Origin: Thermanaeromonas toyohensis ToBE
GTDB taxonomy: Bacteria; Bacillota; DSM-521; Neomoorellales; Neomoorellaceae
DNA length: 64,000 bases
Direction of reading: 5' to 3'
Assembly (NCBI RefSeq): GCF_900176005.1
Contig: NZ_LT838272.1
Location: 3,270,025 to 3,334,024 of the forward strand
Part shown: positions 29,937-40,158 of the stretch, piece after piece
Position numbering within the stretch: position 1 is the first letter of the stretch
How the letters are laid out: the number at the start of each line of letters is the position of its first letter
The notes under the pieces: model-generated
What the model was told of the DNA's origin: nothing
Seen by the model: only the letters and a program-made list of their open reading frames with translations
Database searches by the model: none
Position numbers and translations under genes: made by a program

Positions 29937-31457
29937 TTACACCTTGCTTTCCCGGGGAAATAAGGCAGGTAGGGCGCGCAAGAGATCGCGATTGCTTTTA
30001 GTTTTTCGCATGGCGTCGATAAGCATTTCGGCCACTTCCACAGTACCCAGGTGGGCTGTGGCCCGCCGGAAATGCCAGACCAGTTCCAGTTCTTCGGGTG
30101 AGAGGAGGAGCTCTTCGCGCCGGGTACCAGAGCGCTTAACATCGATGGCCGGAAAGATCCTTCTTTCCGCCAACTTGCGATCCAGGATGAGCTCCATGTT
30201 ACCCGTACCCTTAAATTCTTCAAAGATCACTTCATCCATACGGCTACCGGTATCGATAAGGGCCGTAGCTACAATGGTAAGGCTTCCCCCCTCCTCCACT
30301 TTACGGGCCGCACCGAAAAACCTCTTAGGTTTGTAGAGGGCCGCCGGATCCACACCCCCTGATAGGGTACGGCCGCTGGGAGGAACGACCAGGTTGTTAG
30401 CCCGGGCTAAGCGGGTGATGCTGTCCAGCAGCACCACTACATCCTTCTTATGCTCCACCAGCCGCTTGGCCCTCTCCAGTACCATATCCGCTACCTTGAC
30501 GTGGTTTTCCGGGAGCTCGTCAAAGGTAGAGCTCACTACCTCTCCCTTAACCGAGCGCTCGATATCAGTAACTTCTTCCGGGCGTTCATCGATGAGCAAT
30601 ATGATTAATACAATATCTGGGTAATTGGTGGTAATACTATTGGCGATTTTTTTTAACAACACGGTCTTACCAGCCTTAGGGGGAGAAACGATAAGAGCCC
30701 GTTGCCCCTTACCTAAAGGAGCGATAAGATCGATTATCCGTGTGGAGGGATCGTTATCCGGGGTTTCCAAGGTAAGTCGCTCATAAGGAAATACGGGTGT
30801 GAGGGCATCAAAGTGCAGCCTCTGCAGGGCAGTTTCTGGATTTTCGCCGTTAACTTCTTCCACCCTAAGAAGAGCGTAATATCGTTCATTATCTTTAGGC
30901 GGGCGTATCAAACCCTTCACCTTATCCCCCGTCCGCAAGTCAAAGCGGCGGATCTGGGAAGGGGAAACATAAATATCATCTTCACTGGGAAGATAAGCGA
31001 AGGGGCGCAAAAACCCGTAACCGTCAGGAAGGATTTCCAAGATGCCCTGGGCCTGTAAAGGCTCGCCCGGTTGTTCCTCTGCCCGCTCAAGTACTTCGCT
31101 ACGCTCCGGTTGCTCAGCCGCCTGTTCTGGTGGTCCTATCTTTAAGGGCTCCCCCTCCCGCTCCCGGATCGCAGCCCGTCCCTCGGGCTGGGCCACCCTT
31201 TCGGGTTTCTCTAAAGGTTCCTGTCGGGGACCTGGCCTCTCCAAAGGGACCTCCCGCTTAACTTCTTCTTCAGATTCGCGTTCCAAAGTTCCCTTAGACG
31301 GCTGCTTTTCTGCTAAGAGTTTGGCCAGCTCAGCCACCAGTTCTTTTTTGCGTAACCTATAGTACCCCTTAACCCCCATCTCCCGGGCCAGACGCCTAAG
31401 CTCGATTATATTTTTAGTTTCCAATTCCCTTAAATGCAAGGAAGAAACAACCTCCAT
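29937..31457 (-). CDS. rho: Transcription termination factor Rho with a long N-terminal insert
   Basis: A hexameric RNA-dependent ATPase. The 506 residues contain the N-terminal helical domain ([20 protein letters not shown]), a Pro/Glu/Arg-rich insert at about 50-135, the cold-shock-like RNA domain ([16 protein letters not shown], about 137-205), Walker [11 protein letters not shown] near 265 and a C-terminal motor end. Most Rho proteins are near 420 residues, so the insert accounts for the excess. It is 1 base from the transaldolase gene. Confidence 0.96.
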   Translation of the reverse strand: MEVVSSLHLRELETKNIIELRRLAREMGVKGYYRLRKKELVAELAKLLAEKQPSKGTLERESEEEVKREVPLERPGPRQEPLEKPERVAQPEGRAAIREREGEPLKIGPPEQAAEQPERSEVLERAEEQPGEPLQAQGILEILPDGYGFLRPFAYLPSEDDIYVSPSQIRRFDLRTGDKVKGLIRPPKDNERYYALLRVEEVNGENPETALQRLHFDALTPVFPYERLTLETPDNDPSTRIIDLIAPLGKGQRALIVSPPKAGKTVLLKKIANSITTNYPDIVLIILLIDERPEEVTDIERSVKGEVVSSTFDELPENHVKVADMVLERAKRLVEHKKDVVVLLDSITRLARANNLVVPPSGRTLSGGVDPAALYKPKRFFGAARKVEEGGSLTIVATALIDTGSRMDEVIFEEFKGTGNMELILDRKLAERRIFPAIDVKRSGTRREELLLSPEELELVWHFRRATAHLGTVEVAEMLIDAMRKTKSNRDLLRALPALFPRESKV

Positions 31458-31458
31458 T

Positions 31459-32106
31459 TTATTTTACTTTAAGCTTTTCCCAGTCAGCTAAAAATCTAGC
31501 CAAGCCGACATCAGTCAAGGGATGTTTGATCATTTGAAGAAGGACTGAATAAGGAACAGTGGCGATGTCAGCACCTAAACGAGCGGCTTCAAGTACATGT
31601 AACGGATGGCGGATACTGGCGGCAATAATCTCTGTGCTTAATCCATACTGAGCGAAGATGGAAACCACATCGTGTAAAACTTCCATTCCTTCCTGGCCTA
31701 CATCATCCAGGCGGCCAATAAAAGGGCTGACGAAGGTAGCTCCAGCTAAGGCTGCCAGTAAAGCTTGGTTAGCAGAGAAAACTAAGGTAACGTTAGTTTT
31801 AATACCCTCCTGGGAGAGGATCTTGACTGCCTTCAATCCCTCAGTTGTTATAGGTATTTTAATAACCACATTAGGGTGTATCGAGGCTAGCTCCCTGGCC
31901 TCCTTAAGCATACCCGGGGTTTCCTGGCTTATAACCTCTGCGCTTATGGGCCCATCCACCAGCTGGCAAATTTCTTCTATTACCTGGCGTAAGGGGCGGC
32001 CTTCCCGAGCTACCAGCGATGGGTTAGTAGTTACACCAGAAATTATACCCAGTTCAGCGGCTGCTTTAATCTCTTCTATATTGGCTGTATCGAGAAAAAT
32101 GCGCAA
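31459..32106 (-). CDS. tal: Transaldolase / fructose-6-phosphate aldolase family
   Basis: A 215-residue small transaldolase (TalC/MipB type) of the pentose phosphate pathway. The Schiff-base lysine is in [14 protein letters not shown]. The N terminus [12 protein letters not shown] and [12 protein letters not shown] are typical. TTG at 32106 is chosen because the protein then starts MRIFLDTAN as its relatives do, with AAAGGGGGTG well spaced. GTG 32115 is an alternative. It lies between rho and fba, as in Bacillus. Confidence 0.92.
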   Translation of the reverse strand: MRIFLDTANIEEIKAAAELGIISGVTTNPSLVAREGRPLRQVIEEICQLVDGPISAEVISQETPGMLKEARELASIHPNVVIKIPITTEGLKAVKILSQEGIKTNVTLVFSANQALLAALAGATFVSPFIGRLDDVGQEGMEVLHDVVSIFAQYGLSTEIIAASIRHPLHVLEAARLGADIATVPYSVLLQMIKHPLTDVGLARFLADWEKLKVK

Positions 32107-32197
32107 AAATAGCACCCCCTTTAGGTTTATTTTTTATTTTCACCACGGCGAGGGAAAATCCTGCTAAAGCCAGCACTTGTCCTGGGCTAAAGTAAAA

Positions 32198-32218
32198 CCC
32201 GACGGCTTGGACGTCGGG
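32198..32218 (-). terminator. Hairpin terminator after the DUF1540 gene
   Basis: CCCGACG (32198-32204) pairs with CGTCGGG (32212-32218). On the minus strand it is followed by only four T, so it is a modest terminator. Confidence 0.55.
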
Positions 32219-32262
32219 CTTAAAAGGAGATTTCCATAAGTGTAAGGAGCTTTATTTTAGAA

Positions 32263-32415
32263 TTAGCTTTTCCGAGGCTTAAAAGAGTGGCAAGCCGTAT
32301 CATCTGAAGTCCGTACCCGGCGATCACCGCTTGAGCGTACTTCGATGCTGTCTGCTGTACAGGCCATGTTATTCCAGTATTGACATTCCTCCACCCCACA
32401 TTTAATGTTCGGCAT
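32263..32415 (-). CDS. DUF1540 small cysteine-rich protein
   Basis: A 50-residue frame that begins MPNIKCGVEECQYWNNMACTA and has a later Cys-His pair (TACHSF). Four Cys (C6, C11, C19, C42) fit the DUF1540 pattern of CxxxxC...C...C, a probable small metal-binding domain of unknown function. The SD AAAAGGAGGCGG sits nine bases upstream of ATG 32415. A longer overlapping frame in this place (32220-32495) has no family features and is taken as the shadow. Confidence 0.87.
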   Translation of the reverse strand: MPNIKCGVEECQYWNNMACTADSIEVRSSGDRRVRTSDDTACHSFKPRKS

Positions 32416-32497
32416 GGATACCGCCTCCTTTTAGGGATTGCTCTTAGACCTTTATGGTTAGCGTCCCCCAGGAGGCAGATTTTATGTAAAACCAATT

Positions 32498-33352
32498 TTA
32501 AGCTTTACCTGCGCAGCCGAAAACCCTCATTTTATGCCGGATTACCTCCCGTGCTGCTTCCCGCGCCGGCCCTAAGATCTTGCGAGGATCGATCTCTTCT
32601 GGTCGAGAGCTTAACTCCTCGCGCACCTTCTTCAAGAAAGCTATCCGGATATCAGTATCTATGTTAACTTTCCGCACCCCCAGGCTAATGGCTTGCCGCA
32701 GGGCCTCATCAGGTACCCCCGAAGAACCATGTAAAACTAAGGGGATCTGGGTACGTTCACGGATTTTTTTAAGGCGTTCAAAGTCTAGGCGCGGCTCCCC
32801 TTTATATACTCCATGGGCAGTCCCTACAGCTACCGCCAGGGCGTCCACCCCTGTCTCCCGTACAAAGCGCTGGGCCTCTTCTGGATCTGTAAAGGTGGCC
32901 TCATAGCTAGAAACCTGTATATGATCCTCTGTACCCATAATACGGCCCAATTCCCCTTCCACCGATACTCCCATAGGTCGCGCAATCTCTACCACCTGCC
33001 GGGTTATAGCTATATTCTCCTCCAAAGGGAATTTGGAACCGTCTAACATTACAGAAGTGAAGCCTGCCCGTAAAGCTTTAAGCACTTGCTCCCGGTCGGT
33101 CCCATGGTCCAAGTGAAGGACCACCGGAACCCGAGTGCTCTCCGCCGCGGCCCGGACGAGGGAAACTATATAATTTAGCCCGGCATATTTCAGGGCTCCC
33201 TGGCTGGCCTGGATGATCACCGGGGCTTTCTCTGCTTCGGCAGCTTCCACAATGGCCTGAACTATTTCCATGTTATTACAATTAAAAGCTCCTACCGCAT
33301 AGGAGCCCTCTTCGGCCTTTTTTAATACCTCCCTTAAACTCACCAAAGGCAT
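32498..33352 (-). CDS. fba: Class II fructose-1,6-bisphosphate aldolase
   Basis: A zinc-dependent glycolytic/gluconeogenic aldolase, 284 residues. Zinc-site motifs are VVLHLDHGTD and VGTAHGVYKGEP, followed by LVLHGSSGVPDEALR, and GVRKVNIDTDIRIAF is the substrate loop. The start MPLVSLREVL at 33352, with GAGGGG upstream, matches the family; ATG 33379 adds nine unlike residues. It lies between spo0F and tal, as in Bacillus. Confidence 0.95.
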   Translation of the reverse strand: MPLVSLREVLKKAEEGSYAVGAFNCNNMEIVQAIVEAAEAEKAPVIIQASQGALKYAGLNYIVSLVRAAAESTRVPVVLHLDHGTDREQVLKALRAGFTSVMLDGSKFPLEENIAITRQVVEIARPMGVSVEGELGRIMGTEDHIQVSSYEATFTDPEEAQRFVRETGVDALAVAVGTAHGVYKGEPRLDFERLKKIRERTQIPLVLHGSSGVPDEALRQAISLGVRKVNIDTDIRIAFLKKVREELSSRPEEIDPRKILGPAREAAREVIRHKMRVFGCAGKA

Positions 33353-33385
33353 CCTTCTATCCCCTCGCTTAAAGTCCATTTTAAA

Positions 33386-33775
33386 TTATATCCAACGGCC
33401 ATCTAGGATACCCAGATCGGCTGCTAGCTCGGCTAAGGTGTGGTCCAACTGCTTCGTTGCCTGCTGGACCAAGGATGGAGGACCTAAGAAGCCCGCTTCA
33501 AGCCCTGTATCCTCACAAAAAAAGGTAAAAAGTTCCTGGCCCAAGACCTCCCACCGGGGAAAATGCCAAAAATGTAAGCCCCCGCAGATTACGCAGTTTA
33601 GCTGTATCCACAGCCCCTTGCCCTTCTGCCTACCTATATCTAAAAGAGGAGTTCCACAAGGACATTTAATGGGGAAGCTACTCCGTCCCAAAGAGAAAAG
33701 GGAAAAATTATAAACCTCTAAACTCCCACAACCTGGGCAGTAGAGGGCGCAAGCCACTTCCGTACAGATTACCAT
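33386..33775 (-). CDS. Zinc-ribbon protein of unknown function
   Basis: A 129-residue protein with three Cys pairs: CPGCGS near residue 13, CPCGT near 38 and CVICGG near 60. They fit one or two zinc ribbons in the first half; the second half is a helical region (FLGPPSLVQQATKQLDHTLAE). I do not recognise the family; it has a CpXC-like feel. It lies between fba and spo0F. Confidence 0.75.
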   Translation of the reverse strand: MVICTEVACALYCPGCGSLEVYNFSLFSLGRSSFPIKCPCGTPLLDIGRQKGKGLWIQLNCVICGGLHFWHFPRWEVLGQELFTFFCEDTGLEAGFLGPPSLVQQATKQLDHTLAELAADLGILDGRWI

Positions 33776-33874
33776 AGGTACTTTTCCTTCCTAGTTTCCA
33801 CGAGTTTATAATTCGCTATCCCTCTGTAAAATCCTCCAAAGTTACCTTTAAAAACACAATCAAGTAATTTAAGG

Positions 33875-33896
33875 GCCCGGCCCCTAGGGACCGGGC
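33875..33896 (-). terminator. GC-rich hairpin after spo0F
   Basis: GCCCGGCCCC and GGGACCGGGC form a 10-bp stem (one G-T) around TA, 9 bases past the spo0F stop. The T-run on the minus strand is weak, so it is a probable terminator only. Confidence 0.5.
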
Positions 33897-33904
33897 TCAT
33901 CTAT

Positions 33905-34303
33905 TTAGCCAGTTAAAACTTCTAGATCTGGGTAGCATTGCTGGGCTAAAGCTATATCTACTAGATGGTAAAGGTGGGAAAGATCAAAAGGCTTATGGAG
34001 AAAATACTGCACACCCAGCTTTCGCGCTTGCTCCGCTAAGTCCTTATCTTCATAGGCCGTCACCACAATTATTGGTAACGACCAGGCTCTCCTATGTAGT
34101 TCTCGTAGAAACTCCACTCCGCTCATACCCGGCATTTTCATATCCAATATAGCTAGGCTAGGCTTCTCGGATATTATCTTTTGTAGCCCTTCTTCCCCGC
34201 TTGCCGCCTGGAAGACTCTAAAACCTGCCTGGCGCAGGGCTTCCAATAGCAGACGGCGTACACCTGGCTGGTCATCTACAATTAATATAGAATCTTTTTT
34301 CAG
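33905..34303 (-). CDS. spo0F: Spo0F-like response regulator with CTG start
   Basis: A single receiver domain of 132 residues that passes phosphate in the sporulation phosphorelay. It begins ILIVDDQPGVRRLLLEALR, has the phosphoacceptor Asp in LAILDMKMPGM, Thr in VVTAYED, and Lys in FLHKPFD. The acidic pair DD lies only in the part upstream of the nearest TTG (34246), so the true start must be earlier. An in-frame TGA at 34312 limits it; CTG at 34303 with GGGAGGTG seven bases upstream is the only good candidate. Synteny with fba and pyrG supports spo0F. Confidence 0.88.
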   Translation of the reverse strand: MKKDSILIVDDQPGVRRLLLEALRQAGFRVFQAASGEEGLQKIISEKPSLAILDMKMPGMSGVEFLRELHRRAWSLPIIVVTAYEDKDLAEQARKLGVQYFLHKPFDLSHLYHLVDIALAQQCYPDLEVLTG

Positions 34304-34454
34304 ACCAGCTCACCTCCCATCCCCTGCGGGAGTACTTAGTCAGGCTCCGCTAAATCATCCGCTAAAATTAAAGGGAAGGGGATCCGCTCCTCTAAATCTA
34401 CAATATATTCGCTTAAAAGCCCAAGAATTCCTCCTCCCCTAAGTTTCCGGTAGC

Positions 34455-35687
34455 TTATCTGGCCCTGAAGCCTGCTTTATCTTTTAAGCCTCGCCATTCC
34501 CCGGTGGGTAAGCGCAAAAGATAAGGTTCTCCTTCTCGCAGATATAACCGAGGAAGGCGAGCCGAAGTAAAGGGGCGACCTAGGCTTATCTCTACCTCTT
34601 CCCCTTCTTGCGCAGGAATATCTCCCAAATCTACCAAAGAAAGCTGCATGCCCACCCTACCTATTATGGGAACTGGTCTTCCTCGTACAAGGACCGCCTC
34701 CTCCCGGTGTTGCCACCCCCAATAGGCGAGAAAAGTTTTGGCCAGGAAACGGAGCAAATCTGGCCAAGATTTCGGCCGCGTGATAGCCGTCAACCCTAAG
34801 CCATCAGCATACCCCAAAGGTAAAACCCCCAAGCGGGTGGCACGTTTTGTTACATAATCGCCCCCATATCCTACCGCCGTACCCGCCGGAACCTCCCGGA
34901 TATGGAGCAGACGGGCTTTAACCTTCCACGGATCCTGTAACTTAATCTCCTGGTGTATTGTCCCTGCTGGATAATGACCATAAAGAAGGGTTCCCACCCG
35001 GACCATATCCAAATGCATCTCTGGATAGGCAAGGCAGGCATAGCTATTGGCAATATGTTTTAAAGGGATCTTTAAGCCCTCTTCCTCCAGCTCCTGGCAT
35101 ACCCGGAAAAACAAACGGAACTGCTCCCAAGCCTTGCGGCTATGGGCAGCTTGAGCCAGGTGAGTATAGGCGCCTTCCACCACCACACCTGGCCAGGAAA
35201 GAATATCCCTTATTAAGGCTTTGACCTCTTCTGGCTCTAAACCTGCGCGGTACATACCACTCTCGATTTTAAGATGGATGCGGGCAAGCCGACCGGTCTC
35301 CCTAACAGCTTGAGCCACGGCTTCGGCCCCCCAGCGACTGGCTACTGCTAAAGTAAGCCCCCAAGCTAAGGCCTGGGGGATCTCTTCGGGCAATAAAGGG
35401 CTCATAACCAAAATAGGTATGGTAATGCCCTGCCGCCGGAGTTCTACCCCTTCGGCCAGGGTGGTGACCCCCAGGTAGTCCGCACCAGCCTGGCAGAACA
35501 CCCGGGCAGCTTCTACAGCACCAGCACCATAGGCGTCAGCCTTGACTACAGCCAGTAAACGGGTAAAGGGCCTAAGTATCTTTTTTACCTCGCGTAAATT
35601 GTTCTCTAGGGCCGTCACTTCTATTTCTACCCAGCGGGGTCCCAAAAGCCCATATAACCCGGCCCTGGCCAGATGTTCTTGCTCCAT
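34455..35687 (-). CDS. alr: Alanine racemase
   Basis: A PLP enzyme making D-alanine for the cell wall. The 410 residues carry the PLP lysine K49 in VVKADAYGAG and a C-terminal domain with YGGDYVTKRATRLGVLPLGYADG. A segment of about 35 residues (KSWPDLLRFLAKTFLAYWG and neighbours) after YADG looks like an insertion. ATG 35687 with GGGGTG upstream avoids overlap with the FemX gene; an ATG at 35780 would overlap it by 61 bases and adds unlike sequence. Confidence 0.93.
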   Translation of the reverse strand: MEQEHLARAGLYGLLGPRWVEIEVTALENNLREVKKILRPFTRLLAVVKADAYGAGAVEAARVFCQAGADYLGVTTLAEGVELRRQGITIPILVMSPLLPEEIPQALAWGLTLAVASRWGAEAVAQAVRETGRLARIHLKIESGMYRAGLEPEEVKALIRDILSWPGVVVEGAYTHLAQAAHSRKAWEQFRLFFRVCQELEEEGLKIPLKHIANSYACLAYPEMHLDMVRVGTLLYGHYPAGTIHQEIKLQDPWKVKARLLHIREVPAGTAVGYGGDYVTKRATRLGVLPLGYADGLGLTAITRPKSWPDLLRFLAKTFLAYWGWQHREEAVLVRGRPVPIIGRVGMQLSLVDLGDIPAQEGEEVEISLGRPFTSARLPRLYLREGEPYLLRLPTGEWRGLKDKAGFRAR

Positions 35688-35719
35688 CTCCTGCACCCCT
35701 GCCTTTTTATGGAGCCCTA

Positions 35720-36835
35720 CTAATCTTCTCCCACAACAAGGGAACCCCCTCCCTGGCCTGCCCTGCTCTTTAACCTCCAAAAGAGCAGGTGGCGGAAGAA
35801 AGAATAGGCCGGTTGGGCCACCCGCCAGAGCCAGTAGTAAAAAGGGGAATATACCAAGTCATATTCCCCGATAAATTCAGTAAACACACCGCCGAAGCCC
35901 TTTTTAAACCGGTAAAGCCCATACAAGGGATGCTCTGGAGAAGTATCTCCAGGAACTCCGCGGAAATCGTACAGGGTACAACCCTGCTCCCGGGCCCAGC
36001 AGATCATGGTCCATTGCAAAAGATAATTAGGCATCACATTGCGATGGCGGTTACTGGAAGCACCGTACAGGTACCAAGCCTTATCTCCCAGTATAAAGGC
36101 TAAAGTGCCAGCGATGGGTTCTCCTTGGTAGTAAGCTAAGAAAAGCTTGGCATAGCCCCGTTCTACTAATTCCCTCCATAAAGTAAGAAAATAATCATAA
36201 GAACGTATGAGAAAACCATCCCTTAAGGCCGTCTCTTGCAGCAACTCATAAAATATCGGGAGATCCTCCAGGGTGCAATCTGTCTTTACTCTAACACCCC
36301 GGCGCTGGGCCAAGCCCAAGTTGTACCGCGTTTTAGGGTGAAAGTTCTTCTTTATCTCTTCTAGGGAAGGAGTAAGGCTTAAACGGAAGACATACCGGGG
36401 CTGAACCCCTTCAAAGCCGGTACCCTGGGTAGCCAGACGAAAACCTAAGCTTTTAAGGAGTTCTTTAACTTCTGTCCGCTCCGCCGGAATGGCAGGATCA
36501 ATCTTAAGGAGAATAGCCCCTTCCTGCCGGGCCAGTTCCTGGACGGCTTGGAACAGAAAACGTACCAAGGAAGGATTCCCGAAATCCACCACCGGCCCCC
36601 GGGGGGCATAAAAGATGCTTTTACCGATATAGGGTAGCCGCCGTTTAAGAAGGGAAACTGCGGCTACCAGGCGGCCATCCTCCTCCACTACCAAGCGCAA
36701 GGGTTTCCACCCGGTTTTAGCCTTCACCTCGCCCCAGGCGAAGGTTTGCAAAATATGACCCTGGGGATGGTTAGCCACAAAACCATCAAAAAGCTTCTCT
36801 TCTTCAGGGGATATAAGGCGGTACTTTAAACCCAT
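35720..36835 (-). CDS. FemAB/FemX-type peptidoglycan bridge aminoacyltransferase
   Basis: A 371-residue GNAT-like protein that uses aminoacyl-tRNA to add amino acids to the lipid II stem peptide. The motifs [48 protein letters not shown] and YDFRGVPGD are typical. It begins within the last 10 bases of pyrG and is followed by alr, a wall-precursor gene. The residue it adds cannot be read from sequence. Confidence 0.9.
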   Translation of the reverse strand: MGLKYRLISPEEEKLFDGFVANHPQGHILQTFAWGEVKAKTGWKPLRLVVEEDGRLVAAVSLLKRRLPYIGKSIFYAPRGPVVDFGNPSLVRFLFQAVQELARQEGAILLKIDPAIPAERTEVKELLKSLGFRLATQGTGFEGVQPRYVFRLSLTPSLEEIKKNFHPKTRYNLGLAQRRGVRVKTDCTLEDLPIFYELLQETALRDGFLIRSYDYFLTLWRELVERGYAKLFLAYYQGEPIAGTLAFILGDKAWYLYGASSNRHRNVMPNYLLQWTMICWAREQGCTLYDFRGVPGDTSPEHPLYGLYRFKKGFGGVFTEFIGEYDLVYSPFYYWLWRVAQPAYSFFRHLLFWRLKSRAGQGGGSLVVGED

Positions 36836-38460
36836 TTAAGTTCACCCTTTTTAAGGGCATAAGCCACTGCTGCCCCGATAAAGTCGCGGAAGAGGGGATG
36901 GGGTCGGTTGGGACGGGACTTAAACTCCGGGTGGAACTGGCAGGCTACAAACCAAGGATGGTCTTCCAATTCAATGATCTCCACCAGGCGGCCGTCTAAG
37001 GAGGTACCGCTTATAACGAGGCCTTTAGAGGTTAGCTCAGATCGGAAAGCATTGTTAAACTCGTACCGGTGCCGGTGCCTCTCATAGACCACCGCCTCAC
37101 TATAGGCCGCCCGCGCCCGGGTTCCCTCCTTAAGACGGCAAGGATAAGCGCCCAGGCGCATGGTACCCCCCAAATTTTCTACTTCCTTCTGTTCAGGCAA
37201 AAGGTCGATAACTGGATAGGGAGTGCCAGGATCGAATTCAGCGCTGTGGGCCCCCTGTAAGCCGCATACATGCCGGGCAAACTCCACTACCGCTAGCTGC
37301 ATCCCCAGGCAAATACCCAGATAAGGTATTTTGTTCTCCCTCGCCCACTGAGCAGCCAGGATTTTCCCTTCTATACCCCGCTCACCAAATCCTCCAGGTA
37401 CTAGAATACCCGCACATCCCTCCAAGGCCTTATCCACACCATTAGGAGTAAGCTCACCAGAGTAGATCCAGCGGATGTTCACCGCCACCTCGTGGGCTAA
37501 ACCGCCGTGGCGCAGGGCCTCCACAACGCTAAGATAGGCGTCGGGCAAAGTTATATATTTTCCCACTAGGGCGATGGTCACCTGGTGCTTAGGGTTTTTT
37601 AGCCGGGCTACCATGGCCCGCCAATCATCAAGCTGGGGAGGTCCGCATTGTAAGCCCAATTTCTCCACCACAATACGATCCAGGCCTTCTTTCTCCATCA
37701 TAAGGGGTACCTCGTAAATAGATTCCACATCCACGGCCTGGATTACAGCTTCCCTTTCAATATCGCAGAATAGAGCGATCTTTTCTGCCATCTCCTGGGA
37801 TAAGGGTCTCTCCGACCGACAAACAATAATATCCGGCTGGATACCTATGGAGCGCAATTCCTTTACACTATGCTGGGTGGGCTTGGTCTTGGCTTCCCCT
37901 GCCGCTTTTAAATAGGGTACCAGGGTTACGTGGATATATAAAACCCGGTCGCGGCCTATATCGCTTTTAAGCTGCCTAATGGCTTCCAGGAAGGGAAGGG
38001 ACTCTATATCGCCAACAGTCCCCCCTATCTCAGTAATCACCACATCCGGGCTGGTTTCCTGGGCTATCTGGTATATCCGCTCTTTAATTTCATTAGTTAC
38101 GTGGGGGATCACCTGGACTGTGCCCCCTAGGTAATCTCCCCGCCTTTCCTTGGTGATTACCGACCAGTAAACTTTACCGGCCGTGACATTGCTAGCCTTA
38201 GTTAGGTTTATATCTACAAAACGCTCATAATGGCCCAGGTCCAGATCTGTTTCTGCCCCGTCTTCGGTTACAAAAACCTCCCCGTGCTGGTAGGGGTTCA
38301 TGGTCCCCGCATCTACGTTAATGTAGGGATCGAATTTTTGAATGGCTACCTTAAGCCCCCGGCTTTTTAAAAGCCTACCTAAAGAAGCGGCGGTTATCCC
38401 CTTCCCCAAGGAAGAGACGACACCGCCGGTGATAAAGATAAACTTAGTATTATTCCCCAT
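36826..38460 (-). CDS. pyrG: CTP synthase
   Basis: Makes CTP from UTP, ATP and glutamine. It has 544 residues. The synthase domain begins [20 protein letters not shown], and the glutamine amidotransferase domain has its nucleophile C384 in [11 protein letters not shown], with the His-Glu pair in [11 protein letters not shown]. It starts 6 bases after argS, suggesting cotranscription. Confidence 0.97.
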   Translation of the reverse strand: MGNNTKFIFITGGVVSSLGKGITAASLGRLLKSRGLKVAIQKFDPYINVDAGTMNPYQHGEVFVTEDGAETDLDLGHYERFVDINLTKASNVTAGKVYWSVITKERRGDYLGGTVQVIPHVTNEIKERIYQIAQETSPDVVITEIGGTVGDIESLPFLEAIRQLKSDIGRDRVLYIHVTLVPYLKAAGEAKTKPTQHSVKELRSIGIQPDIIVCRSERPLSQEMAEKIALFCDIEREAVIQAVDVESIYEVPLMMEKEGLDRIVVEKLGLQCGPPQLDDWRAMVARLKNPKHQVTIALVGKYITLPDAYLSVVEALRHGGLAHEVAVNIRWIYSGELTPNGVDKALEGCAGILVPGGFGERGIEGKILAAQWARENKIPYLGICLGMQLAVVEFARHVCGLQGAHSAEFDPGTPYPVIDLLPEQKEVENLGGTMRLGAYPCRLKEGTRARAAYSEAVVYERHRHRYEFNNAFRSELTSKGLVISGTSLDGRLVEIIELEDHPWFVACQFHPEFKSRPNRPHPLFRDFIGAAVAYALKKGELKWV

Positions 38461-38466
38461 CCTAGA

Positions 38467-40149
38467 CTACATCCTCTCAGGTGCACTGATACCTAATAGG
38501 TGCAACACATTACGCAAAGTAATACGCGTAGCCTGTACTAATATAAGCCGCGGTCCCCGCAAAGCCTCTTCATCAGCTAGGACCCGGCAGTGGGTATAAA
38601 ACGTATGGAAGAGGGCGGCCAGCTCTTGGGCATAGCGAGTTAACCGGTGGGGTTCTAGCGCCCGGGCAGCGCCCGCCACAACCTCCGGTAACTCAGCGAT
38701 CTTTTTAACCAGCGCAAGCTCCGCCGGATGCTTTAGCAGGTTTAAATCCACTTCTTGGGGGGAAGGCACTTCTAAGCCCCGCTCCTTAGCCAGGCGCAGG
38801 ATGCTGCAGATACGGGCATGGGCATACTGTACATAGTATACAGGATTTTCAGCTGTCTGGGAACGGGCTAGATCCAGGTCAAAATCCAGGTGGCTATCTG
38901 GTTTAAGCATAACAAAAAAGAAACGCGCTGCATCCCGCCCGACCTCTTCCAGGAGCTCCTCCAAGGTGACGTATTGGCCGGTGCGCTTGGACATGCGTAA
39001 GATTTCTCCCCCCTGGAAAAGCCGGACAAGCTGCATGAGGACTATCTCCAGTTTACTCGGATCATACCCCAGGGCAGCCAGAGCGCTCTTTAAGCGCCCT
39101 ACATGCCCGTGGTGATCAGCACCCCAGATGTTGATAATGCGCTTAAAACCCCGCTCGAACTTATTACGATGATAGGCTATATCGGCCGCGAAATAGGTAG
39201 GTACCCCGTTCTGGCGTACCAGCACCTCATCCTTCTCCTCGCCAAAGGCTGTACTTTTAAACCACAAGGCACCGTCCCTTTCGTAAATATAACCCCGTTC
39301 CTTAAGATCCTCTATCACCTGGGCTACAGCTCCAGATTCATGAAGGCTGCGCTCGCTAAACCATACGTCGTAGTAAACCCCGAAATCCTCCAGCACCTTC
39401 TTTATAGCGGCCAATTTCTCCTGTAAAGCAAAACGGGTCAGAGCTTCCCGGCGCTCAACCGGGTCCCCATGGAGGTACTTATCCCCTTCTTGCTCAATAA
39501 AACGCTGAACCGTATCGATAAGGTCGCGGCCGTGGTATCCTTCCTCCGGTATTTCAGCCTTTATACCGAAGGCTTGAAGATAACGGGCTTCCAGGGAAAG
39601 TCCGAAGTTTTCAATTTGGTTTCCAGCATCGTTAATATAGAACTCGCGAGTCACCTCGTGACCAGTAGCAGTAAGCAAATTAGCAATGACATCCCCTAAA
39701 GCTGCGCCCCGAGCATTGCCCATGTGCAAAAGTCCTGTGGGATTGGCGCTTACAAACTCCACCTGGACCTTCTCCCCTTGGCCGATATTGGACCAGCCAT
39801 AGTAGTGATCCTCGGCCAGCACAGCCGGCAATACTGGAAGGGCCCAGGTTTCCTCTAAAGTAAAATTGATGAAGCCTGGACCAGCCACCTCCACCTTGGC
39901 CACCCCAGGCAAAGGGCGGGGCAGGTGCCGCACTAAGATTTCCGCCAGCTCCCGGGGAGAACGGCGGGCCTGGCGAGCCAGCACAAAGGCTATGTTGGCA
40001 GCAAAATCGCCATGCTCCTTTTCCCTAGGTACTTCAAGCACAAAAGTGGGCAGCTCGTCGTAAGCCACCTCGCCGGCTGCCCTAGCACTGGCCGCGGCCT
40101 CCAGCAAGGCCCGGGCCAGCCGCGTTTTCATCTCTTGGACTATGTTCAC
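38467..40149 (-). CDS. argS: Arginyl-tRNA synthetase
   Basis: Class I aminoacyl-tRNA synthetase of 560 residues. The HIGH-type motif is HMGNARGAALGD (near residue 137), the KMSKS-type is RMSKRTGQYV, and the C-terminal anticodon domain ends LHLLGISAPERM. The N-terminal arginine-specific domain is present. It follows the DUF1934 gene by 9 bases, the usual Firmicute pair. Confidence 0.97.
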   Translation of the reverse strand: MNIVQEMKTRLARALLEAAASARAAGEVAYDELPTFVLEVPREKEHGDFAANIAFVLARQARRSPRELAEILVRHLPRPLPGVAKVEVAGPGFINFTLEETWALPVLPAVLAEDHYYGWSNIGQGEKVQVEFVSANPTGLLHMGNARGAALGDVIANLLTATGHEVTREFYINDAGNQIENFGLSLEARYLQAFGIKAEIPEEGYHGRDLIDTVQRFIEQEGDKYLHGDPVERREALTRFALQEKLAAIKKVLEDFGVYYDVWFSERSLHESGAVAQVIEDLKERGYIYERDGALWFKSTAFGEEKDEVLVRQNGVPTYFAADIAYHRNKFERGFKRIINIWGADHHGHVGRLKSALAALGYDPSKLEIVLMQLVRLFQGGEILRMSKRTGQYVTLEELLEEVGRDAARFFFVMLKPDSHLDFDLDLARSQTAENPVYYVQYAHARICSILRLAKERGLEVPSPQEVDLNLLKHPAELALVKKIAELPEVVAGAARALEPHRLTRYAQELAALFHTFYTHCRVLADEEALRGPRLILVQATRITLRNVLHLLGISAPERM

Positions 40150-40158
40150 GGTAACCTC

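Noticed and set aside
32220..32495. A 91-codon minus-strand frame
   Set aside because: It overlaps the DUF1540 gene in another frame, has no SD or motif and runs through the fba-DUF1540 spacer.
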